The notes under the pieces were generated by a model. That model was not told the DNA's origin. It saw only the letters and a list, made by a program, of their open reading frames with translations, and searched no databases. A stretch of 64,000 nt of DNA from Methylocystis hirsuta (GTDB lineage Bacteria; Pseudomonadota; Alphaproteobacteria; Rhizobiales; Beijerinckiaceae): the NCBI RefSeq assembly GCF_003722355.1, contig NZ_QWDD01000001.1, positions 2,781,001 through 2,845,000 on the forward strand, in the 5' to 3' direction. This document shows positions 1 to 8,809 of this stretch, one piece after another. Both the position numbers and the translations under genes were made by a program. Each line of letters starts with the position of its first letter. Position 1 is the first letter of the stretch.

Positions 1-1
1 C

Positions 2-133
2 GTTGTTGGCGTCCTGATCGAAGTTCCAGTGATGCTGAGCGTCGTCTGGATCGTCAATCGGAGCAAGGGCTGGTATGAGCGCGGAGCGCTCCGATCTCCC
101 GATCGAGTCTCCGCGCCCGTCGATCTACCCTAA
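2..133 (+). CDS. ACR3-family arsenite efflux transporter, C-terminal end (partial)
   Basis: An open frame enters from the left edge and ends at a TAA at 131-133; 43 residues are visible. It contains VVGVLIEVPVMLSVVWIVN, which matches the last membrane helix of ACR3-type arsenite permeases, where GVLIEVPVML is strongly conserved, followed by a short hydrophilic tail. The family extrudes arsenite across the inner membrane. Assignment rests on this one motif because the body of the gene lies outside the window. It converges with the next gene, leaving only two bases between the stop codons. Confidence 0.7.
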   Translation, partial: VVGVLIEVPVMLSVVWIVNRSKGWYERGALRSPDRVSAPVDLP

Positions 134-135
134 GA

Positions 136-573
136 TCAGCAGAGGCGGTAGCCGTACGCCGCGAGCTGGCGGCCGGTAATCCGCAGCATGGGCGCAGGAG
201 CTTGATTGCCGTGGCGCCGCACGTGAGCCATGAAGGCCTGGCGCAGCCCGGGCTTATAATGCGCGGCGAAGACCGCCGTCATGCGCGGATCGACAACGCC
301 CCCCTCGGGGCCGCCAAACCAGGGCGCATGGAATCCGAAAACCGCGCCCTCCGAAACACAGGACTGGGGATGCGCCAGATAGAGCGTGCATGAGGAATCG
401 CATTCAGTCGGGCCAATCCGGATTGGCTCGCCCCGAGCCCGCGCCTTCGCAAGCCTAGCTTCATATTGCTCCACGCGTCCGCCATAATCCGGAGACATGA
501 CATCGAAAGCGTTCGCGGGCGCAGTCAAAAGTACAAGCGTCATCGTTCCTGCAAGACCAAGAGATCGCAGCAT
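136..573 (-). CDS. Small secreted protein with a ClpP-fold-like motif, function unknown
   Basis: This encodes 145 residues. The N-terminus is a signal peptide, with a hydrophobic stretch ending in TAPANA before the mature FDVMSPDYG. The mature part has CDSSCTLYL and VFGFHAPW, which resemble the strand and oxyanion-side pattern of periplasmic ClpP/crotonase-fold proteins of the COG3904 kind, but no full catalytic set can be pointed to. Four cysteines, including one at the C-terminus, could form disulfides. The ATG has a good ribosome site (AAGGAAA) upstream. It sits convergent with an arsenite exporter, which may be coincidental. Confidence 0.6.
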   Translation of the reverse strand: MLRSLGLAGTMTLVLLTAPANAFDVMSPDYGGRVEQYEARLAKARARGEPIRIGPTECDSSCTLYLAHPQSCVSEGAVFGFHAPWFGGPEGGVVDPRMTAVFAAHYKPGLRQAFMAHVRRHGNQAPAPMLRITGRQLAAYGYRLC

Positions 574-929
574 AGGATTTCCTTTTGGGGCGCTCGTAAG
601 GGGCGGCCGCGCCGCCCACTGCTGTCAGGGCTCAGTCGACCGAGCGCATGTCTCGGGCCCATCGGGAAGGGGAAGGGCTATAACTACGCCTCTTCCAGCT
701 TCAGCGTTCCTTTTTTAAACAAGCGATATCTGCAGTGCAAGCAGGGCCTTAACTTTATGGTTAAATATTTTTGAAGATAGCTCTTGGCGAGATCGCAATG
801 CGCCCTAGCGCCTTTAGCCCAACGATAGGTCCAGATCCACGGCGCGCGGGACGTTCGGCCTAATAGACGCAGCGGATCCATCTCCAGAGCTGCTAAATTT
901 ATTTTCCCGCATTTGCAAAGGAGCGAAGG
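574..929. other. Intergenic region between divergent genes, no gene seen
   Basis: About 356 bases separate the start of the minus-strand secreted protein from the TTG-started plus-strand thiol protein. An AT-rich patch around 705-775 is a plausible promoter zone. Short frames here have no ribosome site and no recognisable product. I see no RNA gene. Confidence 0.5.
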
Positions 930-2060
930 TTGAAACTCCCTCCATTTCGCGTCGCGCTCGTCGTTCTTCTTGGACTCACGTTCGCGTGGCTGCAGTTAGC
1001 GGAGCAGGCCAGCCCGCCGCCTGCGCAGATCGACTGGCGCGAGGACGGCCAGCTGCATGTATTTTTCTCGCCCGACTGTCCGCATTGCCATGAAGCCATC
1101 GAGTTTCTCAAACAGCGACGCAAAATCGCTTACGTGCTACATGACATTTCAAAGCCGTCGAGCGAGGCGCTCTTTCGTAGAGTTGTGAAGCACTACGGCA
1201 TAGAAGACCCAGCCGTTCCCCTCTTCGTGCGCGGCTCGCGCTATGTCGTTGGCTTTGACTCAGCGCAAACGACCGGGCGCGAAATTCTCGCGCTCCTTTC
1301 CGGCCAGGAAACTGGCGCGCGACGCGCCGCCGAATCGAAAATCATCATTCCTCTCATCGGCGAAATCGATCCGACGCATCATTCCCTTCTCGCGCTGACA
1401 GCGCTCATGGGTTTGTCGGACGGGTTCAACCCGTGCGCGATGTGGGTGCTGATCTACCTGATATCTCTCATCGTGAATATTCAGGATCGGCGAAAAATCT
1501 GGTGGCTGGTGGGCACGTTCGTGCTCGCTTCAGGAGTCCTGTACTTCCTGTTCATGACCGCGTGGCTCAACACTTTTCTTTTCATTGGATATATTCGTCC
1601 GCTCACGCAGCTCATCGCGCTGACGGCCATCGGTTTCGGCCTCGACCATGTCATCGGCGTCGCAAGGGCGCGCGGAGAACTCGTTTGCGAAGTGGGCGAC
1701 CTGGAGCAGCGCCAGCGCACGATGCAATGGGGACGCAAGATTGTCGCCGCGCCCGTAGGGATCGGCAGCCTCGTCATGGTGATTGCGCTCGCCTTCGCGG
1801 TGAACGCGATCGAATTCATCTGCTCTGCAGCATTGCCGGCGATCTACACGCACTTGCTTGCGTTAACCGATCTGCCGATCGCTCTGCACTATGCCTACAT
1901 CGGGCTCTATGTCGTCTTTTTCATGCTGGACGATCTCATCATCTTCGGATTGGCGGCCCTCGCCGTGCAGAAAATTGTCAATACCCGCTACGCCGCCATC
2001 AGCCGCATGATCGGCGGAGTCGTTCTCATTGGCCTCGGCGGTTGGATGCTGGCGCGTTGA
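930..2060 (+). CDS. Glutaredoxin-like domain fused to a CcdA/DsbD-like membrane domain
   Basis: This encodes 376 residues. An N-terminal anchor is followed by a thioredoxin-fold domain at about 35-125 with the dithiol motif CPHC in VFFSPDCPHCHEAIEFL and a cis-proline in DPAVPLF. From about residue 150 there are six or so membrane helices with LSDGFNPCAMWVL and NAIEFICSAALPAIYTHLL, the paired-cysteine, proline-bearing helices typical of CcdA/DsbD electron transporters. This predicts transfer of reducing equivalents across the inner membrane to its own redox domain. The start is TTG with a GGAG site eight bases upstream. The physiological partner is unknown. Confidence 0.75.
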   Translation: MKLPPFRVALVVLLGLTFAWLQLAEQASPPPAQIDWREDGQLHVFFSPDCPHCHEAIEFLKQRRKIAYVLHDISKPSSEALFRRVVKHYGIEDPAVPLFVRGSRYVVGFDSAQTTGREILALLSGQETGARRAAESKIIIPLIGEIDPTHHSLLALTALMGLSDGFNPCAMWVLIYLISLIVNIQDRRKIWWLVGTFVLASGVLYFLFMTAWLNTFLFIGYIRPLTQLIALTAIGFGLDHVIGVARARGELVCEVGDLEQRQRTMQWGRKIVAAPVGIGSLVMVIALAFAVNAIEFICSAALPAIYTHLLALTDLPIALHYAYIGLYVVFFMLDDLIIFGLAALAVQKIVNTRYAAISRMIGGVVLIGLGGWMLAR

Positions 2061-2169
2061 GCGAGGGGCCGCTGTCTCTCTCAACGATCATGTTCAGCAA
2101 ATGACTCGAGGCAGGGCCGTGGCGATAGCGGCAAAGACCCCGTGCAACCGCAATACAAGGATAGGGCGC

Positions 2170-2583
2170 TCAAACACCGGATCGACGCTCCGCACAGCGT
2201 CGGAACGCCGGGAGGTGCCGCTGTTGCGAAGCCTGTTGAAGCCGCGTCAAGACGTCGCGAGCTCTCACGTCGCTGACTTGCGCCAAAAGCCGCTCATACA
2301 TCGCGGCGTTCTCGATCTCCGCCTCGACTCCCGCTTTGCACGCTTCAGCAAGACTCGAGGGCGCCGGGACCTGACCCGCCCATCTATCCTTCGGCGGCTC
2401 GATGCCGAAGCGTTCAAGAAGACGCAGAAGCGCGTTCGCGTGGCGCTCTTCGGCTTCAATGATATTCACAAAGGGTCTGACCGGCCCAAATCTGTCGATC
2501 ACGCTTTGATAGGTCGCGCGAGCCTTGTACTCATCGTCGAGCGCCTCGCGCAGCGCTCCGATCGTCTTTTCGTCGACTGACAT
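2170..2583 (-). CDS. Ferritin-like-fold protein (DUF2202-like)
   Basis: This encodes 137 residues, mostly alpha-helical. ALDDEYKARATYQSVIDRFG and NIIEAEERHANAL give the ExxY and ExxH spacing of a ferritin-like di-iron four-helix bundle, and EAEIENAAMYERLL supplies a further acidic helix. Proteins of this type bind iron or act in peroxide protection; the exact substrate cannot be told here. Helices three and four carry further Glu/His/Arg residues. It is divergent from the stress-type membrane protein at 2839, with an unusual direct repeat in the region between them. Confidence 0.65.
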   Translation of the reverse strand: MSVDEKTIGALREALDDEYKARATYQSVIDRFGPVRPFVNIIEAEERHANALLRLLERFGIEPPKDRWAGQVPAPSSLAEACKAGVEAEIENAAMYERLLAQVSDVRARDVLTRLQQASQQRHLPAFRRCAERRSGV

Positions 2584-2611
2584 GCTGCCTTCTCCAACTT
2601 AGTGATTTCAA

Positions 2612-2650
2612 TTCAAATGGCGGCCATGAGTTTCAAATGGCGGCTATGAG
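2612..2650. repeat. Two tandem 19-bp direct repeats in a divergent promoter region
   Basis: TTCAAATGGCGGCCATGAG at 2612-2630 recurs at 2632-2650 with a single C-to-T change, giving a 20-bp period, close to two helical turns. It lies upstream of both the ferritin-like gene and the 2839 gene. A tandem operator or a small duplication would both fit. Confidence 0.6.
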
Positions 2651-2838
2651 CTCAAGACCAAGGAGGCGTGACAACAAGTAGCGACGACAGCACCAGCGGC
2701 GAGGCGTCGATTTGCCACGGCGGCGTTCGCCGCAATCGGTTGGCCGCGCGCTTGAAGTTCCGCGATCCGGGCCCTTATCCATCAGATACGGCGCGGTTTG
2801 CGCTCGCCGGACAGCCCTTTTTTCAAGGAGACGTATCA

Positions 2839-3399
2839 ATGACGATCGAAGACGAACAGAGTCAGACGCGCGAGGTCGTTGGCGTGTTCAACGACGCTGG
2901 CGCGCTCCAAGAGGCCATCGACGATCTGATGTCGTCGGGGTTCGATCGCGCCGAGATCAGTCTGCTCGCAAGCGAGAAGGCCGTCGATGAGAAGCTCGGT
3001 CATAAATACAAGAAGGTCACCGAGCTTGAAGACGAGGAGGCCGCGCCGCGGACGCATTACGTGTCGGTGGAATCGATCGGCGATGCGGAAGGCGGCGTGA
3101 TCGGCGGGCTGGTGTATGTCGGCGCCGGCGCGGCGATCAGCGCCATATTCGCGTCGGGCGGCGCCCTGGCCACCGTGATCGCGGGCGCGCTGCTCGCGGG
3201 AGGAAGCGCCGGCGTGCTCGGCGCGGCGTTGGCCAGGCTAATCGGCGAACGTCACGCGAAACACCTCGAAGAACAGCTGCGCCACGGCGGCTTGCTCCTC
3301 TGGGTGCGGACCTGGGACGCCGAGCGCGAACGTAAGGCGAAGGAGATTTTGGCGCGGCACTCCGGGCGCGATGTCCACGCCCATACCGTAAAGCCCTAG
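2839..3399 (+). CDS. General-stress-type (GsiB/17M-like) membrane protein
   Basis: This encodes 186 residues. The N-terminal third (VVGVFNDAGALQEAIDDLMS, then FDRAEISLL) matches the ferredoxin-like fold called the general stress protein 17M-like domain, in which a variable-sounding flip-flop motif precedes a Gly/Ala-rich segment. Residues about 85-135 are a Gly/Ala-rich hydrophobic hairpin, so it is probably membrane associated. ATG at 2839 is chosen over the longer frame because AAGGAG sits seven bases upstream. Its stop overlaps the ppk2 stop through a shared CTAG. Confidence 0.6.
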   Translation: MTIEDEQSQTREVVGVFNDAGALQEAIDDLMSSGFDRAEISLLASEKAVDEKLGHKYKKVTELEDEEAAPRTHYVSVESIGDAEGGVIGGLVYVGAGAAISAIFASGGALATVIAGALLAGGSAGVLGAALARLIGERHAKHLEEQLRHGGLLLWVRTWDAERERKAKEILARHSGRDVHAHTVKP

Positions 3400-4403
3400 C
3401 GGGAACGCTTGCGCTTCTTCTCGATATCCATCGCAAGCGACTTGCCCAGAATGTGCTCGTCGCGGCCGATGACGTGTGCGCTGGCGCCGACGATGAGCGG
3501 ATCTGGTCCGTGTACGACGCTATGATCTCTGTTCGGATAATCGAGGCTCGATAGAAATTGCTGCATGCAATTAAGGCGCGCGCGCTTTTTGTCGTCCGAT
3601 TTGATGACGATCCACGGCGCGTCGGCCGTGTCGGAGAAGAAGAACATCGCCTCCTTCGCCTCGGTGTAATCGTCCCATTTGTCCATCGACGCACGATCGA
3701 TCGGCGAGAGTTTCCACTGCTTCAAAGGATCGTTCATGCGCGAACGAAAGCGACGCTGCTGCTCCTCGCGCGTCACCGAGAACCAATATTTGTAGAGGCG
3801 AACGCCGGAATTGACGAACATGCGCTCAAGATCGGGGCATTGGCGCATGAAGTCGAGATATTCGTTCGGGGTGCAGAAATTCATCACGCGCTCGACCCCG
3901 GCGCGATTATACCAGGAGCGGTCGAAGAAAACGATCTCGCCGGCCGCCGGCAGGTGCTGGATGTAGCGCTGGAAATACCACTGGCTGCGCTCGCGCTCGG
4001 ACGGCTTTTCCAAGGCGACGACCCGCGCGCCGCGCGGATTGAGATGTTCCATAAAGCGCTTGATGGTGCCGCCCTTGCCGGCGGCGTCGCGCCCCTCGAA
4101 CAGCAAGACGATGCGTTGACCGGTCTCCTTCACCCAGTTTTGCGCTTTGAGGAGCTCCACCTGCAGGAGCTCCATGCGCCGCAGGTAGACCTTCTCGCTC
4201 AGGCGCGTCTTGTAGGGAAATTCTCCTGACTCAAACGCCTTCCGGACCGCCTCGGCGTCAGCCCGCAGGCGACGCACGTCCTGATATGGCGCGTGGGGAT
4301 GCGCTGCGCGCTCGGCCGCTTGAACGTCCCCGGGCTCAGCCTCGACTTTGGGACCTGGCGCCTCTACGCCGGTCGCAGCGGCGGCGTTGGCGGTTTCATC
4401 CAT
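3396..4403 (-). CDS. ppk2: Polyphosphate kinase 2 (PPK2 family)
   Basis: This encodes 335 residues. The core has the Walker A-like LLFEGRDAAGKGGTIKRF, the lid Arg/Lys segment EKPSERERSQWYFQRY and the Walker B-type FFDRSWYNRAGVE, all diagnostic of PPK2. These enzymes transfer phosphate between polyphosphate and nucleoside diphosphates. The single-domain length fits class I (NDP) enzymes, but nucleotide preference is not readable. An Ala/Glu-rich N-terminal extension of about 70 residues and a basic C-terminal tail are present. It is divergent from the PpiD-like gene. Confidence 0.9.
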   Translation of the reverse strand: MDETANAAAATGVEAPGPKVEAEPGDVQAAERAAHPHAPYQDVRRLRADAEAVRKAFESGEFPYKTRLSEKVYLRRMELLQVELLKAQNWVKETGQRIVLLFEGRDAAGKGGTIKRFMEHLNPRGARVVALEKPSERERSQWYFQRYIQHLPAAGEIVFFDRSWYNRAGVERVMNFCTPNEYLDFMRQCPDLERMFVNSGVRLYKYWFSVTREEQQRRFRSRMNDPLKQWKLSPIDRASMDKWDDYTEAKEAMFFFSDTADAPWIVIKSDDKKRARLNCMQQFLSSLDYPNRDHSVVHGPDPLIVGASAHVIGRDEHILGKSLAMDIEKKRKRSR

Positions 4404-4620
4404 TATCGGCTCCGGTTTTCGGCGCGCGCTCCGAATTGGAACTGCTCAGGCGCGGATTCTGGTCGGGGGAGACTGCAAGCATTCAAAACACAGAGCAATA
4501 GCGCGTTTCGACGCTTCGGGCAGTTCCGTGCGGAGCGCATTGCCACGCGCCCGCCCCCTCCCTATAGTCCGCCGCCAAAACCGGGAAGCCGGATCCAACG
4601 CACCCAAGGAAGCAATACCC

Positions 4621-6528
4621 ATGCTAGAAGGCCTGCGCGTCGCCTCGCAGAACTGGATCGGCCGCACCATCATGGCGCTTGTCATGGGCGTCATCGTCAT
4701 CAGTTTTTCGATCTGGGGCGTCGGAGACGTGTTTCGCGGCATGACGGCCCAGCGGCTCGCCCGCGTCGGCAGCGGCGAAGTCACGGTCGAGACCTATCGC
4801 AGCGCCTATCAGAACGAACTTCGCCGCATTCAGCAGCGGATGCGGCGCGCGATCACCAATGAGGAAGCCCATCAGTCAGGACTGGATCTGCAGATCCTGG
4901 AGCGCCTGATCACCGAGGTCGCGCTCGACCAAAAGACGCGGCAGCTCGGACTGGCCGCAAGTGACGAGACCACCCAGCGACTGCTGGCGTCGGAAAAGGT
5001 GTTTCAGGGCCCCGACGGCAAATTCGACGCCGCGCGGTTCAAGCAGATCGCCAATGACTCCGGCTTCACCGAGCGCGGCTTCGTCGCGGATCAGAAGAAC
5101 GCTTACCTGCGCAAGATGATTACCGACATCGCCGTCGCCGGAGTCGAGCCGCCGAAGTTGATGGTCGAGGCGATTTATCGCTTCCGCAATGAATCGCGAA
5201 CGATCGACTACGTCATTCTGCCGCCGTCGCTGGTCGGCGCCGCGCCGACGCCATCCGACGAAGAGCTGAAAAAATACTTCGACGAACGCGAGCAGACCTT
5301 CCGCGCCAAGGAATACCGCAAGCTGACGGCGCTGGTCGTCAGCCCTTCCACGGTCGGGAAGCCGGAGAGCGTGCCTGCCGAGCAGGCGCGCAAGCTGTAC
5401 GACGAGGTCAAATCGAAGCGCTATGGAACGCCGGAAAAGCGTGACGTGCGGCAGATCGTGTTCAAGACCGACACAGAAGCTGAAGCCGCGCTCGCCAAGC
5501 TCAAAGCCGGCGCGGACATCGACGCAATGGCGGCCGAGCTCAAACTCAATCCCAAGGACGTCAACCTCGGCCTGGTCGAGCAGCGCGACTTCGGCGACCC
5601 CAAGGTCGGAGCGGCCGTTTTTGCGCTTCCCGCGCCGGGGCTGACCGAGCCGGTTCATACCGCCTTCGGCGCCGTCGTGTCCCAGGTCAGGAGCATCACC
5701 CCGGCGGTCTACAATAAAACTTTCGAGCAGGCCGAGCCGGAACTGCGCGCGGAAATCGCCGCGCAGGGGGCCATGCCTGAAGTGCGCCGGCTCCATGAGG
5801 CCATTGAGGATCAGCGCGCCTCCGGCAAGACGCTCGCCGAATCCGCAAATGCGGTCGGGCTGGAGACGCACGTCTATGACGGCGTCGACGATGCAGGCAA
5901 TGATCGCGGCGGTAAGCCGATCGCCGGCCTTCCTGCCGGTCCAGACCTCGTGAAGGCCGCCTTCGCTTCGGACATCGGCGTCGACAACGATACTGTCGCG
6001 ACGCGTGATGGCGGCTACGTCTGGTACGAGGTTAACGGCATCGAGCCTGCCCGTCAGAAGACATTCGAAGAGGTGAAGCAGGCCGTCGCCGACGCCATGC
6101 GCAGCGACGCGGCGCAAAAGGCGCTCGCCGCCAAGGCCGACGAAATCGTCGCCAAGCTGAACGCGGGCAGACCGATCGAAGACGTCGCCAAGGAGCTGGG
6201 CGTTCAGACCCAACGCGCCAACGAGGTGAAGCGCGAGGCGCGTCCCGACTTCAACACCAACGTCATCGTTCGATTCTTCGATGTGGCGCCGCGCAACGCT
6301 GGCTCCGTCGTCGTCGATAATGGCCGGCTGGTGTTTTTCGTGCGCGCCTCGACGACCCCCGTGTTCGACCAGAACTCCATCGAAGCGAAGACGATCGCCG
6401 AGCAGCTGAAGCCTGCATTTCACAACGACCTGCTGGAGCAATATGTCGGCGGCCTCGAGAAGGCGCTCGGCGTCGATATCAATCAGCGGGCGCTCGAAGC
6501 CGCGACCGGAGCGGAACGCGACCAGTGA
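4621..6528 (+). CDS. PpiD/SurA-type periplasmic peptidyl-prolyl isomerase
   Basis: This encodes 635 residues. One N-terminal membrane anchor (MALVMGVIVISFSIWGVGDV) is followed by a SurA_N-like helical chaperone region to about 200, a parvulin-like domain at about 250-380 (DVRQIVFKT, then FGDPKVGAAVFALP) and a C-terminal helical part. This is the layout of PpiD, which helps outer-membrane and secreted proteins fold. Several canonical parvulin active-site residues are not obvious, so it may be mainly a chaperone. The start is an ATG preceded by GGAAG; the longer upstream frame has no support. Its stop overlaps the trpE start. Confidence 0.85.
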   Translation: MLEGLRVASQNWIGRTIMALVMGVIVISFSIWGVGDVFRGMTAQRLARVGSGEVTVETYRSAYQNELRRIQQRMRRAITNEEAHQSGLDLQILERLITEVALDQKTRQLGLAASDETTQRLLASEKVFQGPDGKFDAARFKQIANDSGFTERGFVADQKNAYLRKMITDIAVAGVEPPKLMVEAIYRFRNESRTIDYVILPPSLVGAAPTPSDEELKKYFDEREQTFRAKEYRKLTALVVSPSTVGKPESVPAEQARKLYDEVKSKRYGTPEKRDVRQIVFKTDTEAEAALAKLKAGADIDAMAAELKLNPKDVNLGLVEQRDFGDPKVGAAVFALPAPGLTEPVHTAFGAVVSQVRSITPAVYNKTFEQAEPELRAEIAAQGAMPEVRRLHEAIEDQRASGKTLAESANAVGLETHVYDGVDDAGNDRGGKPIAGLPAGPDLVKAAFASDIGVDNDTVATRDGGYVWYEVNGIEPARQKTFEEVKQAVADAMRSDAAQKALAAKADEIVAKLNAGRPIEDVAKELGVQTQRANEVKREARPDFNTNVIVRFFDVAPRNAGSVVVDNGRLVFFVRASTTPVFDQNSIEAKTIAEQLKPAFHNDLLEQYVGGLEKALGVDINQRALEAATGAERDQ

Positions 6529-8054
6529 GCGGCGCGCTGTTTGAGCCCGACGTCGACGCCTTCGGCGCCGAATACGACGCTGATCGGCCACAGCTGGTCG
6601 TGACCCGGTTGGTCGCCGATCTCGAAACTCCGGTCTCCGCCTATCTCAAGCTCACGCGCGATCGGCGCGGCGCTGCTTTTCTGCTCGAATCCGTCGAAGG
6701 CGGCGCCGCCCGCGGCCGCTACTCGATGATCGGCCTCGACCCGGACGTGATTTTTCGCGTCGTCGGCGATCGAGCGGACATCAATCGCGCCGCGCTCGAC
6801 GACGCGAGCGTCTTTACGCCTTGCGAGGCGGCGCCGCTCGTCGCCTTGCGTCAGCTCATCGCCGAATCCGCCGTGCCGCAGGCCGTGCGGCTGCCGCCGA
6901 TGGCGGCGGGAGTCTTCGGCTATCTCGGCTATGACATGGTGCGCCAGATGGAGCGCCTCGCGCCGGCCAAGGAGGACAGGATCGGCGCGCCTGACGCGCT
7001 TTTCGTGCGTCCGACGGTCATGATCGTCTTTGACACGGTTCGCGACGAAATCTCCATTGTCACGCCCGCTCGGCCAAAAGCCGGCGTTGCTGCGAAGGCG
7101 GCCTATGAAGCGGCGCTCGCCCGCCTCGACAAGGTCGTCGCGACGCTGGAGGCGCCGCTGGAGCATCGCGACGGCGGGGCCGACGTGCAGCTTCTCGCTC
7201 AGGAGCCGGTTTCGAATACGCCGCAATCGCGTTTTCTCGAGATGGTCGAGCGCGCCAAGGAATACATTCGCGCCGGCGACATCTTTCAGGTCGTGCTGTC
7301 GCAGCGGTTCACCGCGCCTTTCGCTTTGCCCGCCTTTGCGCTCTATCGCGCATTGCGCCGCGTAAATCCGGCGCCGTTTTTATGCTTTCTCGATTTCGGC
7401 GAGTTCCAGATCGTCTGTTCGAGTCCCGAGATCCTCGTGCGCGTCGCCGACGCCAAGGTGACGATTCGCCCGATCGCCGGCACGCGCTGGCGCAGCGAGG
7501 TGACGGCGGAGGACGAGCGTCTGGCGGCGGATCTCCTCGCCGACGAAAAGGAGCGCGCCGAACATCTGATGCTGCTCGACCTTGGCCGCAACGACGTCGG
7601 CCGCGTGGCAAAGACGGGCACGGTGCGCGTCACCGACAGTTTCACCATCGAGCGCTACAGTCACGTGATGCACATCGTCTCCAATGTTGAAGGCGAGCTC
7701 GATTCGCGCCACGATTGCATCGACGCGCTCGCCGCGGGTTTTCCCGCCGGCACCGTCTCCGGCGCGCCGAAAGTGCGCGCCATGGAGATCATCGACGAAC
7801 TCGAGACCGACAAGCGCGGAATCTACGGCGGCTGCATCGGCTATTTCGGCGCCGGCGGTCAAATGGACACCTGCATCGTGCTGCGCACGGCGATCGTGAA
7901 GGACGGCAAGATGCATGTGCAGGCAGGCGCTGGCGTCGTCTACGACAGCGAACCGGAATATGAACACCGCGAATGCGTCAACAAGGCGAAGGCGCTTTTC
8001 CGCGCCGCCGAGGAAGCGGTTCGCTTCGCAACGCGCGCACGGCGGGGGCAGTAG
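6525..8054 (+). CDS. trpE: Anthranilate synthase component I
   Basis: This encodes 509 residues. It has the chorismate-binding domain with the conserved FPAGTVSGAPKVRAMEIIDE and YGGCIGYFG and the C-terminal AGAGVVYDSEPEYEH. The N-terminal domain carries the LLESVEGG-type tryptophan feedback site. It makes anthranilate from chorismate together with TrpG, encoded 2.7 kb downstream. It starts at a GTG inside the stop of the PpiD-like gene (GTGA overlap), so there is no room for a classic trp leader peptide. Component II is not fused here, unlike trpE(G) of many rhizobia. Confidence 0.95.
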   Translation: MSGALFEPDVDAFGAEYDADRPQLVVTRLVADLETPVSAYLKLTRDRRGAAFLLESVEGGAARGRYSMIGLDPDVIFRVVGDRADINRAALDDASVFTPCEAAPLVALRQLIAESAVPQAVRLPPMAAGVFGYLGYDMVRQMERLAPAKEDRIGAPDALFVRPTVMIVFDTVRDEISIVTPARPKAGVAAKAAYEAALARLDKVVATLEAPLEHRDGGADVQLLAQEPVSNTPQSRFLEMVERAKEYIRAGDIFQVVLSQRFTAPFALPAFALYRALRRVNPAPFLCFLDFGEFQIVCSSPEILVRVADAKVTIRPIAGTRWRSEVTAEDERLAADLLADEKERAEHLMLLDLGRNDVGRVAKTGTVRVTDSFTIERYSHVMHIVSNVEGELDSRHDCIDALAAGFPAGTVSGAPKVRAMEIIDELETDKRGIYGGCIGYFGAGGQMDTCIVLRTAIVKDGKMHVQAGAGVVYDSEPEYEHRECVNKAKALFRAAEEAVRFATRARRGQ

Positions 8055-8103
8055 CCATTTCCGCCAAAGCGCACGGACGGCGAAAAAGGCGGCGGCGCAT
8101 CTG

Positions 8104-8610
8104 ATGGACGGCCCAACGATCTACGACGACGGCGACGATCCCTACCGCGCAATCCGCGTCGGCGAACCGAATGGCGGCGACGCCGCCAAATGGGGCGTGC
8201 TGCTCTCGCGCTTCATGCGCATCGTCGCGTTATTTTGGCTCGTGCAAGGCTTGATGCAGTGGCGGATCATTCTCGCTGCTGAACGCTCGATCTTTGAAAC
8301 CATGCCGCAGAGCGCAGCCTCCGCCGTTATTTTCTTCGCGGTGCTCGATCTTATCGCCGGCGTCGGCCTGTGGCTGGCGACGCCCTGGGGCGGCGTTTTG
8401 TGGCTGCTCGTTGCAAGCGCGCAGATTTTTCTTACGCTCAGCATGCCGGGATTCTTCACCGGCGGCTATTGGCTGATCGGCGTCAACGCCGTGCTGATCG
8501 CCATGTATTTCGGGCTGACCTTCGAGGCCGGACGCGACGTCGAGGCGCAGCGCATGCACGAACGCCGCCGTCGCCGCAGATTTGACAGGAAAACGCCAAA
8601 AGATTCCTGA
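8104..8610 (+). CDS. DUF6163-like four-helix membrane protein
   Basis: This encodes 168 residues with four hydrophobic segments (around 40-60, 75-95, 100-118, 122-140) and a very basic C-terminus rich in arginine. Position directly before an LdtR-type MarR gene matches the DUF6163-ldtR order I recall for Hyphomicrobiales, which supports the family label. No catalytic motif is visible. ATG at 8104 is preferred because the longer frame would overlap trpE by nearly 140 bases. Confidence 0.6.
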   Translation: MDGPTIYDDGDDPYRAIRVGEPNGGDAAKWGVLLSRFMRIVALFWLVQGLMQWRIILAAERSIFETMPQSAASAVIFFAVLDLIAGVGLWLATPWGGVLWLLVASAQIFLTLSMPGFFTGGYWLIGVNAVLIAMYFGLTFEAGRDVEAQRMHERRRRRRFDRKTPKDS

Positions 8611-8809
8611 TCCGCAAGGTTTGTTTGAGGAATCGTTAGCGTAAACCGAACCTTTAAGTTCATCCATCATTCACCGCAAACAGCCCTATCGCGGTAAACG
8701 CGGGATTCAGGCTGTTGTTTAAACCGCCTTTCATCTGCGTCGATCTAATTTGGTTTCATCGAAGGCCGATCAAGAGATGCGCGACGCATCCGCTGTGATG
8801 GAGAAGACG

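Noticed and set aside
6400..6525. trp leader/attenuator before trpE
   Set aside because: trpE starts inside the preceding stop codon, so there is no space for a leader peptide or terminator hairpin.
4876..6591. 571-codon open frame antisense to the PpiD-like gene
   Set aside because: High GC content leaves long antisense frames open; the plus-strand product has clear family motifs, the antisense one has none.
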